From Schoenoplectus triqueter (lineage: Eukaryota; Streptophyta; Magnoliopsida; Poales; Cyperaceae): 24,868 nt of DNA. Under the pieces are notes generated by a model that had not been told where the DNA came from, ran no database searches, and was given only the letters and a program-made list of their open reading frames with translations. The stretch spans positions 1 to 24,868 of the forward strand of contig CAXKVV010001751.1 of NCBI GenBank assembly GCA_964058805.1, given 5' to 3'. This document shows positions 1 through 9,951 of this stretch, one piece after another (the first letter of the stretch is position 1; each line of letters begins with the position of its first letter). The position numbers and the translations under genes are program-made.

Positions 1-755
1 GAACCGCATCAAAGGTGAAATGAGTCAGGTAACTATTTATTACATGCAAATCTGCAACGTCTTTAGAGCTATTTTTTTTTTAACATGAGTGTAGTTATAA
101 TTTAAAATTGTAGGTTCGCAATGTGATGATTGAGAACATTGACAAAGTCTTGGATAGAGGAGAGAGGTTGGAGTTGCTGGCAGACAGAACAGCAAATATG
201 CAAGGAACCACGATGAGGTTTAAAAGACAAGCTCGACGGTTCAGAAACACTGTTTGGTGGAGAAATGTTAAGCTTACGTAAGTTTCCTCTTTCTTGAGCT
301 ATACAAATATGAACAAGACTTTTTGTTGTTGTCTGGTTTTGACTGCAGACATATTCTAAGAAGAAAATAAAACCCTATCAGTTCTGTTAAGATTTTTGTC
401 CTGTGGAAATTCTATTATTTAGAAAATAATCTGAGTACAACTGGTCATTTATATTGAGTCACATGTTTGAGGTATAGACAAAAAAGTTTGGCCTGAGCCT
501 TATTGAATCCAATTATAAGTGGTTGTACCTTTAATTTGAATAACCTGAAGTGTTCTCGAGTCATCTTGGTGATTGCCCCTTTAACAATTTCATAATTGAA
601 GTAATATTTCACATTTTTATGGCGGTGGATTATGAACTAACATGGAAAACTGCTCTCTTGACAGGGTTGCACTGATATTCCTTCTCTTGGTAATAATTTA
701 TATCGTACTTGTATTTGTGTGCCATGGATTTGCACTACCATCTTGCATTAGGTAA
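1..755 (+). CDS. VAMP71-family vesicle R-SNARE, C-terminal exons (partial)
   Basis: Three exons are visible: 1-28 (enters from outside the window), 114-277 and 665-755, with the stop TAA at 753-755. The introns at 29-113 and 278-664 have GT..AG ends and the phases agree (phase 0, then AC|G). The 93 visible residues are the second half of an R-SNARE coiled coil followed by a tail anchor. The segment VMIENIDKVLDRGERLELL carries the zero-layer arginine (AGA 156-158). The anchor VALIFLLLVIIYIVLVFV is followed by a short luminal CHGFALPSC tail. The RFRNTVWWRNVKLT stretch and the CHG..LPSC ending are typical of the plant VAMP711-713 group rather than VAMP72. That group acts in fusion at the vacuole and late endosome as the R-SNARE partner of Qa/Qb/Qc SNAREs. 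The longin domain lies upstream of the window. The exact paralogue cannot be assigned. Confidence 0.9.
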
Positions 756-1747
756 ATGATTGGCGGCATTCCTCATGCTTGTTGCAATTCCAGAGTTGTA
801 TTGTACACCATTTGATTGTTTATGGTTCAGCGCTACCGACTGATCTGTATATTTATTTTATTTGTTTATGTTTCAAGAAGACAGTTTTTGTAATTACGGA
901 GCTGGTTTGTTAAGGCTTTAATATTTGTGATGAGTTGTTGCTTCTTTAAGAGAGTTCGTTTTGCTAGCATATTGAATGGAAGTGCTGGATTCCAGTTAGG
1001 CTAATTGCAAATTGCCTCGGGCTGAACTTTTGCGTGGCATTGTACAATAATAGTTACCTCCATATGCCAGATTTTGTGTGATTTAGTAAATAATTTATAT
1101 TCAATTGAAAGCCTTTTTGATTTACTGTTTTTTATCCTTAATAAATAATAGCGGAGTTTGTATATATTTTCTTCTTTTTTTTTAAGCGGGGTACTGTTAT
1201 TTTAAGTAAAACTTAGGCAGAAATCCCTCTAAACTTTCTCATTTAAAAAGTCAGAGATGCTAAACAAAATATTTTATCTGAAGATGCAAATTAAACATCT
1301 CGCGGTGGCAAGTAGACAGAAATTGAGCTCATGTAATTTTAACTTCACAATGCTGAGAAGAACAAGCAGTGCATTAGTTAGATTAATTTTGAATCTGCAA
1401 TCTCTTATATAGATATTAATGTCGTAACTAGTAGCTGCGAAATCATATATAGTTCTCGTTCATCCATTTAAGTTAGGCGGGCAATACGGAGTTTGAAATA
1501 TAACAATGGTAGAAGTTATCATTATTATGTGTATTTATAAAATATTTAGTTATCGGATATTCTTTATAATTTTATTTTAAATATACGGATCATTAAAAAA
1601 TTTAAATGTAGATATATTTTAGCTCAATTATAGGTCTATCGTATTCGTTTTTCAATTTGATTTTCAACGATTTATTTTCTCTTTTTTAATTGATGATGAA
1701 TAACAATTTGTTTCCTTCTTTGATTATTCTCTATCACTAACTCATAA
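756..1747. other. 3' UTR of the VAMP gene and intergenic DNA
   Basis: The proximal part is presumably the VAMP 3' UTR. An AATAAA at 1140-1145 is a possible polyadenylation signal. I see no gene, clear repeat or RNA gene in the rest. Confidence 0.4.
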
Positions 1748-2005
1748 TTGATTCTTTCTGATCTCTCGACACATGCAAATTCAAATCTGATTCCACCCCT
1801 GAACTCTCCAACAGTCCAACCTTTCTTTACGGAGAATTTGAGTGTATATGTGGCGGCTTTTGATCGGTCAGTTTTGGATCTCAGTCAAGAGCAGGCGCAC
1901 CAAATCAGTTTAGAATTTACAAGGCTGTATCTAAAATTACTATGCGGGCAAACACAATATGAATCTTCTCCTGTCGAGCAATATTGGCAGGTCGTCGTCT
2001 CATAA
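1748..2005 (+). other. Open frame without ATG, possible exon or gene relic
   Basis: The frame is open for 85 codons in AT-rich DNA, where stops are frequent, but it contains no in-frame ATG (it opens at TTG). The translation has ordinary mixed composition, for example FDRSVLDLSQEQAHQISLEF, and not the Ile/Lys/Tyr bias of chance AT-rich frames. It could be a terminal exon, a decayed gene fragment, or chance. I do not recognise the family, and no convincing splice acceptor with a pyrimidine tract lies directly before it. Confidence 0.2.
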
Positions 2006-2070
2006 ACAGCTTAGGAAAACCCCCATTTCAGACTGACCAAAGTAGTATCAAATTTCTTAGTCTCAGCAAA

Positions 2071-2500
2071 TATATATAGATGTGCTAATGTATTTTATAA
2101 AACACAAAATATTTCATACTTCATGTTTATATTTTATATTTTAAAATTCAAATGGATGATTCAAACCGTTAAATATGATCTTCATATCAAAATCTCCTTG
2201 GTGATCAAATTTTATATTTTTTGAAATTTTTTTACTATTTTTTTGAAGGATTACAAAATTCATTGAACTGATATCATCTGAACCATTCAATATCAACGAT
2301 TTTCTATCCATTTAAATAAATAACAAAAAATTCTAAAAAATATAAAATTTAATCACCAAGTAGATTTTGATATGAAGATCATATTTAACGGTTTGTATCG
2401 TCCTTTTGAATTTTAAAAATAAGATATAAACATGAAGTACGAAGTATTTTGTACTTTATAAAGCACATTAGCACACATCTCTCTCTATATATATATATAT
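2071..2500. mobile_element. Foldback/MITE-like element 1, flanked by TA repeats
   Basis: Long imperfect inverted arms of about 150 bp begin GATGTGCTAATGT on the left and end ACATTAGCACACATC on the right. Inside the arms, matching segments include ACCGTTAAATATGATCTTC and its complement near 2376-2396. No protein-coding content. Both ends abut TA repeats (2071-2078 and 2486-2502). The element is related to the foldback at 13541-13967: both carry TTCATATCAAAATCT and a terminal GTGCTTTA(T/C)AAAGTAC-type motif. Confidence 0.75.
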
Positions 2501-2504
2501 ATGA

Positions 2505-2910
2505 GTTAGGCTATGGTGCTTTACGTAGTTAATGATCAAATTTGCTACAGACTAAAAAATATAGTTAAATTATCTTCAAATCTTGATTTATGGGTCTCAA
2601 TAAATTTTTTGTATCAAAATATGATGGGATATAAAATAATTATTTTTCAAATTTTCTAAGTAGTACTTTTAAATTTTTAAATGACCAAAAAAATATATAT
2701 TATTTTATTTATTTATTATTATAGATTCATCTTAAAAAAATCTAAAATTAATACTTAAAAAAATAAAAATAGAATTTTTTTATATCACATCATATTTTGA
2801 TATAATTTTTTTTATTGAGATTCATAAATCAAGATTTGGAGATGATTTACCTATATTTTTTAGTTCGTAGCAAATTTGATCATTAACTATACGTAGCACC
2901 ATAGTCTAAC
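2505..2910. mobile_element. Foldback/MITE-like element 2, directly adjoining element 1
   Basis: The left end GTTAGGCTATGGTGCT pairs with the right end AGCACCATAGTCTAAC, and the arms continue inward for about 150 bp. For example, AATGATCAAATTTGCTAC near 2531 matches the complement of GTAGCAAATTTGATCATT near 2866-2883. The core is AT-rich with no coding capacity. Flanks are again TA tracts (2486-2502 and 2911-2920). It shares terminal style with element 1 but not its internal arm sequence, so it is probably a sister family. Confidence 0.75.
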
Positions 2911-3534
2911 TATATATATAGAATTTTTTTTTGGGGGGACAAATATGCAAAATAACAAGTCCATACCAAACATCATTTCATAAATTGATATTCTTACCAT
3001 CACCAACTTCTCTTTGAATATCAGTATTTATCAGAGAAAGTATAGGAAGGATTTCCGTCCAAAATGATGAAATATTACCCCTCTTATCCCTAAAATATTT
3101 GATTGATAAAATATCCTCCCAAATCCCTTGACAATCCTATTAAACAAATTTTCACCATTATTTTTCAATTAGTGCAAATTCATTTGTGATAAATTTAAAA
3201 TTTCCCACCTCAAATTCTTTTTTTAGACACAGAGCATGTCATTTAATCAACTAATATTTTCGTTTAACCTTGTTATCTAAGCCCACAAAAATCTTTTCCT
3301 AATTTGTTCCAACTTGCTGCACAGATAATATGATATTGTAATTGAAGTTATTATGCTAGTCTGATTGGCATTCCATGTACGTAGTAGTTGAACAACATTC
3401 TAACTTGCGAAGTTGCAAGGATCGGGAGCTACTTTATTGAGGACTATTTGTAAAATATAGTAAAAAGTACAAACTCTCGTTACCCATAGCAAAAGCGAGA
3501 GGACTGTTTTATAAAAATTGGCACTGCCTATTAT
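2911..3534. other. Intergenic DNA
   Basis: No gene seen. It contains a T/G run at 2923-2938 and a small hairpin with arms CTCTCG (3474-3479) and CGAGAG (3496-3501). Confidence 0.4.
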
Positions 3535-3576
3535 AGGAGTGCACTCAATGGAATAGCAAAAAAATGGAATAGAATA

Positions 3577-3696
3577 GCTATTCCGACGAATGAATTTGCC
3601 AAACGAATTTTAGACTAAGTAGAAGAGTGCGAAATAGTGCTAATCCGGTATACCAACTTATAGGTGGAATACCGGATTAGCTCTCGTCGGAATAGC
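3577..3696. repeat. Nested inverted repeat (two hairpins, one inside the other)
   Basis: Outer arms GCTATTCCGACGA (3577-3589) and TCGTCGGAATAGC (3684-3696) are perfect complements. Inside them, GCTAATCCGGTAT (3639-3651) pairs with ATACCGGATTAGC (3669-3681). It lies immediately left of the AT-rich array. Confidence 0.75.
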
Positions 3697-4555
3697 GATT
3701 ATTATTTGATTATGATGTATTATATTATTATATTATGATTATGATTATGATTTAGTATTATTATATTATTATATTATATTTATGATTATAATTTATTATT
3801 ATATTAATATTATGATTATTATTTATTATTATCATTATATTATTATATTATTTATTATTATTATAAATATAATTTTAATATTATATTATTATATTATGAA
3901 TATAAATATTATTATTTTATTATTTTATTATTATGATCAAAATTATTTATTATTATATTATTATATTATGATTATGATTATTATTACTTATTATTATTTT
4001 ATTATGTTGTATTATATTATTATATGTTGATTATAGTCATGATTAATTTATTATTATATTATTATAATTATAATTATTTTTAATTATTTTTATGATTATG
4101 ATTATATTATTAAAATTATGATTACTTATTATTATTATATTATTATAATTATGATTGTAATTATAATTTATTATTATTATATTACTATATTATGATTATG
4201 TTTATATTTTTATTATATTATTATTTATTATGATTATTTTTTATTACTTTATTATTATTTTATTATGTTGTATTATATTATTATATTATGATTATATTAT
4301 TAAAATTATGATTACTTATTATTATTATATTATTATAATTATGATTGTAATTATAATTTTTATTATTATATTACTAAATTATGATTATGTTTATATTTTT
4401 ATTATATTACTATTATAATATTATTATTTATTATGATTATTTTTATTACTTTATTATTATTATTATATTACTATTATGATTATTATTTTACTATTATTAT
4501 TATTATTATTATTATTATTATCATCATTATTAGTATCATAATTATTCATATTTTA
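3697..4555. repeat. AT-rich TTA/TGATTA degenerate tandem array
   Basis: About 860 bp of ATT/TTA triplets interspersed with TGATTA units, almost without C on the + strand. Longer segments are duplicated: about 70 bp from 4101 recur from 4291 (offset 190), and ATTATGTTGT with its flank at 4001 recurs at 4262. The Ile/Tyr-only open frames in it are artefacts of the triplet repeat. Confidence 0.9.
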
Positions 4556-4589
4556 ACTATTCTGAGTAACAAGTGCCAAACGATATTTT

Positions 4590-4680
4590 CACTCTTCCGA
4601 ATAGTCAAGAATATCACTCTTCCAAAAAAAATACTATTCTATCACTCTTCCAAAATTACCACTCTTCCAAAGCTATTCCT
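4590..4680. repeat. CACTCTTCC short direct repeats
   Basis: Four copies of CACTCTTCC followed by (A/G)AA occur between about 4590 and 4670. A reversed partial copy (GAAGAGTG) lies at 3622-3629 on the other side of the AT array. Confidence 0.6.
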
Positions 4681-4704
4681 TGATTTGCCAAACGGACCCT
4701 AGTT

Positions 4705-5526
4705 ATATACGCGCGCTTTGCAGCAGACTCTTTTATTTAAATATTAAAATATTATAAAACAAAAAAATACATTTATTTACTATTAAATTATAAATTCACC
4801 AAATTATAGAGAAACTTATAATAAAAACTATATTTAATTTTAGATGAGATTTTTGCACAATATGAGTTAATGATTCATGATTTTTATGACAAGAAAAATA
4901 AATTATTCTAACATATATTATCACCATTAATTTATTATCAAATATGCACAAAGTTGCTAAATAAAAAATAATATTATGGAAATAATAGTATAGATGGGAA
5001 AGAAATGGAGAGAAAGAGGAGATCAATGGACGCGATCACAAACGTTCGATCAACAAAAAATAAATATTATCCGTCTAATTGAGGGATAAAATAGGTATAA
5101 TAAAAAAATTACCATGTCAGAAAATGGACCCTCCAATTCTTAGATGCTTTATATAATAGTATAAATATGATTATTTATTCGTAAATAATTTATTTTTTAT
5201 CTATAACTTCATGTTTTATGAATAATTCATCAATTTAATATACAATATATTTTTTATTAAAAAATATTTTATTCACGAATTATTTGATAAAAAATACATT
5301 ATATATTATTTTATATAAAATTATATAATTTTAATATTTTATTATTATAATATATATTTTATTTATATTATATAAAATAAATTATTTTCGAATTATATTT
5401 CGATTACATTCCAACTCAAATTTTTGACCTCACGAATACTTTTTCAAATCACGGACTTACCATCACGAGGGATTCTCGGCTGTTCGCGAAGCAATAAGAC
5501 CGACTGTGGCCCTGTGAGGCGTGAAT
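4705..5526. other. AT-rich intergenic DNA upstream of the PPR gene
   Basis: Nothing coding seen. 5160-5400 is extremely AT-rich with short partial palindromes. From about 5424 the composition becomes balanced, so the PPR promoter and 5' UTR probably lie at about 5400-5595. No TATA box can be placed with confidence. Confidence 0.4.
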
Positions 5527-5586
5527 ATGGGATGGCTGGAGTTATCATCCCTTTTGCTTTTATTTCTAGGGGTCGAGCACAGCTGA
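5527..5586 (+). promoter_or_regulatory. Possible upstream ORF ahead of the PPR start
   Basis: ATG at 5527 opens 19 codons ending in TGA 5584-5586, nine bases before the PPR start codon. A second upstream ATG at 5532, in another frame, overlaps the PPR start and runs to 5696. If the transcript includes them, they would lower initiation at 5596. Transcript start is not known from the sequence. Confidence 0.3.
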
Positions 5587-5595
5587 TGCCTTTCC

Positions 5596-7691
5596 ATGGC
5601 CGCCTCCTTATCCGGATTTTGCCCCCATCGCCTCCGTCTACGATATCCTTCCCTCAGCTACTCCGCACCAACCTCTCTCCTTTGCTTTTCCACTAAACCC
5701 TATTCCAGTTTCAATGCAACCTTATCCAATGTCACAAACCACTCATCTAAGCCCTCCTCTTCCTCCTCGTCCCCGCCCCCACCAACCCCAAAATCCAACC
5801 CCGAATCCGCCCCTGACCCGACCCTCTTGGAAAACCGCCTCCGCAGCTCCTTACGAGCCCGCAAATATGACGAGTCTCTTTTCCTGGTCGAATCCATGGC
5901 AAGCCATGGCCACAAGCTGAACATCATCTTGTGTTCTGATCTTATAGAATGCTTCTCCGGCTTTGGCAGAGTCGATCTTGCCAACCGTGTCATGGAGTTA
6001 ATTGAATTTCATTCTGAACCCAACAACTTCGTGTACAATGTGTTCATAACGGGTCTGTGCAACAACAACCGGGTCATAATGGCATTGGAAACTCTTGGAC
6101 GGATGCGGGTACATCGGTGTCGACCCAATATTTTGCTGGGAAATATAATTGTGGGCGGTATGTGCCGTAGTGGCATGCTCGATCTGGCTTTTCAGACCGT
6201 GGACTATTTGGAGCAGCATTATAATTGCAAACCTAATTTAATAACTTATAATATGCTTGTGGAGGGTGCTGTTATTGAAAAAGGCACCAAGGAGGGGCTG
6301 AAACTGTTGGATGAAATGGCTGCTAAGGGAATAATTCCTGATTATGGCACCTACAATGCAGTTGCACAGGGTATGTGTAAGGCTGGTCGGGTAGATGAGG
6401 CCTGGCGATTTTTGGCTCGTCTACCTGATAGAGGCTTTAAACCACGTGTCGTATCCTATCGTGCATTGTTGCAAGCCCTGCTTGAAAGTGAGAGGTGGAC
6501 TGACATAGACAAACTTCTTGAGGAACTATTTGAGAGAGTTCGCGAGCCTAGATATGTCCACCTTGCAGAAATGGTCAACATGCTCTGCCAGAAGGAAATG
6601 ACAGACAAGGCATGGTTGTTGATTGATCGAACAGAGAAGAAATGGAAGTTGAAGCCTGATACAAAATGCCGGAACATGGTATTAATGATCTGACAAATAT
6701 ATGGTTACCTTTATCTTTGAAAAGCCAGCCCTAACGATTAGTAGTAGTTTGGTTGAGTATGTGGCCATCATTGCTACTGGTTCTTGACTTTTTGGTACTA
6801 AGCCCTACTTATCGTTCTGCTACTAATCATTATCAGGATTATGCTGGTAGTTAATAGATTTTGAACATGTTAACCCGTTGCTTGATAGCACAACTCTAGT
6901 ACTGGTTGGTAAATTTTCACATGGAAAGTTCCATTTATGATCATGGACTGGTAGATGTCTGGTATTTTTTAACTATGTTGTATTGTTGTTCATTTTTGAT
7001 ATTTCACAGTGAGATTAAATTAGCTCTTTTGTAGGTAATATATTCTTACATCAAAATGGGCCGGGTGGACCTGGTATCTGACTTTATTGAGCACATGACC
7101 TCCATCGGTTGTGCCCCTGACATGTCAACATACAATGATATCCTTTCTGGCCTGTGCAAACAAGGCTTTGTGGAGCAAGCAGTGCAGATCATGGATCAGA
7201 TGGAGACTGTAGGTTTCCGTCCTAACACAGCTTCGTACTACCAAGTTGCAAAGGGTTTATGGACTCTTGGAGACCTTGCCAAGGCTGCAGATTTGCTATC
7301 ACAAATGATAAAGAAGGGTTTGAAGCCAGATGAGGACATTTACTATGGTCTCATTGCAGGATTTTGTAAAGAAGGGCTTGTAGAGGAGGCAATTGAGGCA
7401 AAGAGACTGATGGAAGAAACTGGCATTCCTCCCTCAACATCTGTTTATAACTCACTTTTGCAAGGGCTTGCCAAGGTGCGAAGAATCATCGAGGCAATTG
7501 ATCTGTTTGAAGAGATGTTTAAGAAGGGTCTGAAGCCTAATGAGAGGACTTATAGCATCATCTTGGTAGGTTTGGCACATATGGGATACGTATTGGAGGC
7601 TGCGGAGATACTTCTGGAGCTTGGTGACATGAATGTGCTCTCAAGAGATGCACTCAAACGGTTCCGAAGGAAAATATCTAGGATTGCATGA
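5596..7691 (+). CDS. P-class pentatricopeptide-repeat protein, organelle-targeted (two exons)
   Basis: Exon 1 is 5596-6678 and exon 2 is 7035-7691 (TGA 7689-7691). The GT..AG intron 6679-7034 is phase 0, and the join falls inside a PPR motif that reads on without a gap. The product is 579 residues. Residues 1 to about 45 are rich in Ser, Arg and Ala without acidic residues, as in a plastid or mitochondrial transit peptide. A Ser/Pro linker follows (about 50-75). About 12-14 PPR motifs of 34-36 residues then run to the C-terminus, for example LITYNMLVEGAVIEKG and MSTYNDILSGLCKQG. No E, DYW or SMR domain is seen, so this is P class. Such proteins bind single-stranded organellar RNA and affect its stability, splicing or translation. 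The start ATG has a strong context (TTTCCATGG). Without splicing, the frame ends four codons into the intron at 6693. Orthology to a named PPR gene is not claimed. Confidence 0.9.
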
Positions 7692-8007
7692 ATTAACATG
7701 AAAAGGAAAATGTAGAAAGAAAATAATAACCTCGTTGAAGCTTTGAAATCTTTGAAAATTGATTCGTTTTTCACTTCCTATGGTTTGGCAATTTTTAAGA
7801 GGATATAGGATGGTATGTCGACAGAAATTTCTAGTTTATCAATTACCAGTGCCTAACTATAATCTGATGAAAAGAAAAAGAAAACTAATATTTACACCAC
7901 TACATAGCACCGGTTCCCCTCAAATCTCCCCGGATGTCAATAGAATGGGTTGGATTCTTTTAATGCTAAAAATTAAGATTTTCAGTGCCCCCCTCCCAAA
8001 TAAAAAA
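7692..8007. other. PPR 3' UTR and intergenic DNA
   Basis: Probably includes the PPR 3' UTR (AATAAT-type signals near 7721). The remaining open frame here has no family features. Confidence 0.4.
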
Positions 8008-9308
8008 GGAAAAAATAGTTTTGTATCACTCTAAAATTTTAATATAACTTTAAAATTAGTAAAATACCACTCCAAACTTTCATCTTTTTTTAATGCCATT
8101 TTAAAATCAATTTATTTAATTTTTTACCATAAATATTGTACACAAGTATAATTGCTAAATTAAAATTCATAAATTATGTATGTTGACGAAATACCCTTTT
8201 AATTTTTGCCCTTTCCACTTTGTCCTCCCTCGTCTCCTTCTCCTCTCTTTATCGCCCAACTATACTAGTGTAATTTTTGCCACCTCTTCCCCTTTGTTGT
8301 AAACCTTATTTTTCTCTTCAAAACAACCTTCGATTCTCAAACCTGATGTCAGTTTTGGCTTGTTACTAGCTCTTTGCCAATTCAGTTCCCATGCCCATCC
8401 ATTAGCACAATCTATTTGGTTAAATACTTCCGTCTTCTTGAGTAGTTGTTGACCTGATAAACTAACCACCCCAAATAATTATACATTCAGAAACCATTAG
8501 TTCCAATAACCTGTAGGAGCGTCTAATTAATCTTTTGATCAACACATGCTCTATCTCAAAGCTAAGAGGAAATAACACACAAAGAAAAATAATTGACATG
8601 AATGTGAAATGCGAGATTAATTCAACAAAAAAATATAAATAAATAAATAAATAAATAGAGAGATAAGAAAAAAAAATACAGGCCAAACGTGCCGGTAGGA
8701 ATTGCCATTGGTCTGAAACAATAAGCTGAGCAAATTGGACACATAATTGGATTCTCCAATGTCTGTGTAATTGCTTGAAGCACCTCTCAGCACGATCAAT
8801 GTAATGTGACAAGGATTAAAACTCTGCACCGATTCCCAATAATAGGAGGAATTGGAATGCGCGGATGTGAGAAGGAAACAGATTACAAAAAAGGTGAATC
8901 TCTTTCGGATACAAGAATACGATGGAAACTTTGACTAAAAGAAAAAAAAGGAATTTGGAAATTCCCATTTAAAATCGTTGTACACCGAGAGACTATCAGT
9001 TCCGATGATACGTAGCGGAGATCGATCAAGATATGCGATGACTAAGATGGAGGGTGAATATAATGGAAAGAAACTAAAGTGGTTTTGAAGTGTTCGAATA
9101 TGTGAAGGAGGGGTAGTTTTGGAATTATAGAAATATACCTCAAAATACAACTAATTTTTTTGTTTAATTAGAAGTGTACAAGAATTTTATAAAAATGGGA
9201 AAAAAATTAAATAAATTTGTTTTAGAGTGTCATTAAAGAAAGATGAAAGTTTGAGGTCGTGTTTTATTAATTTTGAAGTTTTAGAGTCAGCACAAGATTA
9301 ATTTTCCC
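8008..9308. mobile_element. Long-TIR non-autonomous element, Mutator-like, possible gene capture
   Basis: The left end (from GGAAAAAATAG, 8008) and the complement of the right end (GGGAAAATTAATC, to 9308) align over about 200 bp. Shared blocks include CAAACTTTCATCTTT near 8074 and its complement near 9240-9254, AATTTATTTAATTTTTT, and TTGTACAC. Terminal GGGAAAATT-like ends and long TIRs suggest a MULE. A-rich flanks make a target duplication ambiguous. No transposase is visible. On the minus strand the interior has less AT-biased stretches open for 60-80 codons, such as 8260-8469 (containing QIDCANGWAWELNW) and about 8680-8880 (containing SFNPCHITLIVLRGASSNY). These could be captured host-gene pieces. 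I do not recognise the source. Confidence 0.6.
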
Positions 9309-9951
9309 AAAAAAGGTTCCGCCCAGATGATTCCCTCTGGGGGTTCAACTCTTTTCTTTTGTGATACACTACGGAGCAAATTCCCCACAAATCTCACTCT
9401 TTTGTTTTTCTTTCCTTTTTTTTTTAAACGACACAAACATTCTTTACGCACGGAGCTGTATTTTAATTAAAAAGGGTAGTTAAAGAATGATGACTAAAAA
9501 GATCTGTCTTTTCCTTTTAAGCATTTCCTAAATTTCCTCCGGCCTTCTCATTTCTCCTCCCCCCTTTTGATTATCTGAAGCTACCTGAATCTTAGAGGAA
9601 GAACCAACAAGGTCGCCATAATTCTCGCATGCTTCATGCCTGGTAAAGAAACATTCATGAATTTTGAGCCTTCTTCTTTTTAGTCCCACAGAAACATTCA
9701 TGAATTCATTCATCACAGAAGCCTCAACCCTTTCGGAGAAAATTTCAAAAGTTCTCAAATGTATCATCTTTCGGAAAAACTGTCCAACCTTAGTTTATTT
9801 TATTATTGGTTTAAACATATTGTTGATCAATGTTCTGTTCAACAAAGCCATAAGTTTGTGTAGAAGGTGGAGCCGTGTCCGTAGACAGCAAGACTGAACT
9901 GCCAAGTTGCATTTCTTTGACACGATGCATTTTAAGGGGACCAAAACCAGC
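9309..9951. other. Intergenic DNA and 3' UTR of the minus-strand gene
   Basis: The part next to 9951 is the likely 3' UTR of the minus-strand gene. GAAACATTCATGAATT is repeated directly near 9648 and 9691. No independent gene supported. Confidence 0.4.
9794..9799 (-). terminator. Candidate polyadenylation signal of the minus-strand gene
   Basis: TTTATT on the + strand is AATAAA on the minus strand, about 150 bases downstream of the stop codon at 9952-9954. This is a sensible 3' UTR length. Confidence 0.4.

Larger units (their letters stand above)
3535..4700. mobile_element. Probable non-autonomous element expanded by an internal AT repeat
   Basis: The right edge reads TTGCCAAACGGACCCTAG; on the other strand this is CTAGGGTCCGTTTGGCAA, the style of many plant TIR-element ends. 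The left edge reads TATAGGAGTGCACTCAATGG and then GGAATAGC, which matches the complement of GCTATTCC near the right edge (4673-4680). AAGAGTG motifs on the left are inverted relative to the CACTCTT copies on the right. The ends are only partly alignable by eye, so the boundaries are approximate. Confidence 0.4.

Noticed and set aside
3782..4702. Ile/Tyr-rich open frames
   Set aside because: Direct translation of the TTA/ATT repeat array; no real protein composition.
5424..5696. 90-codon open frame overlapping the PPR start
   Set aside because: Different frame from the PPR protein. Its only plausible ATG (5532) makes it an upstream ORF at most.
7759..8034. 91-codon open frame after the PPR gene
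   Set aside because: Non-ATG start, composition typical of random AT-rich sequence, and it runs into the element terminus.
9664..9897. Plus-strand 77-codon open frame
   Set aside because: Non-ATG start and it overlaps the 3' UTR and polyadenylation signal of the better-supported minus-strand gene.
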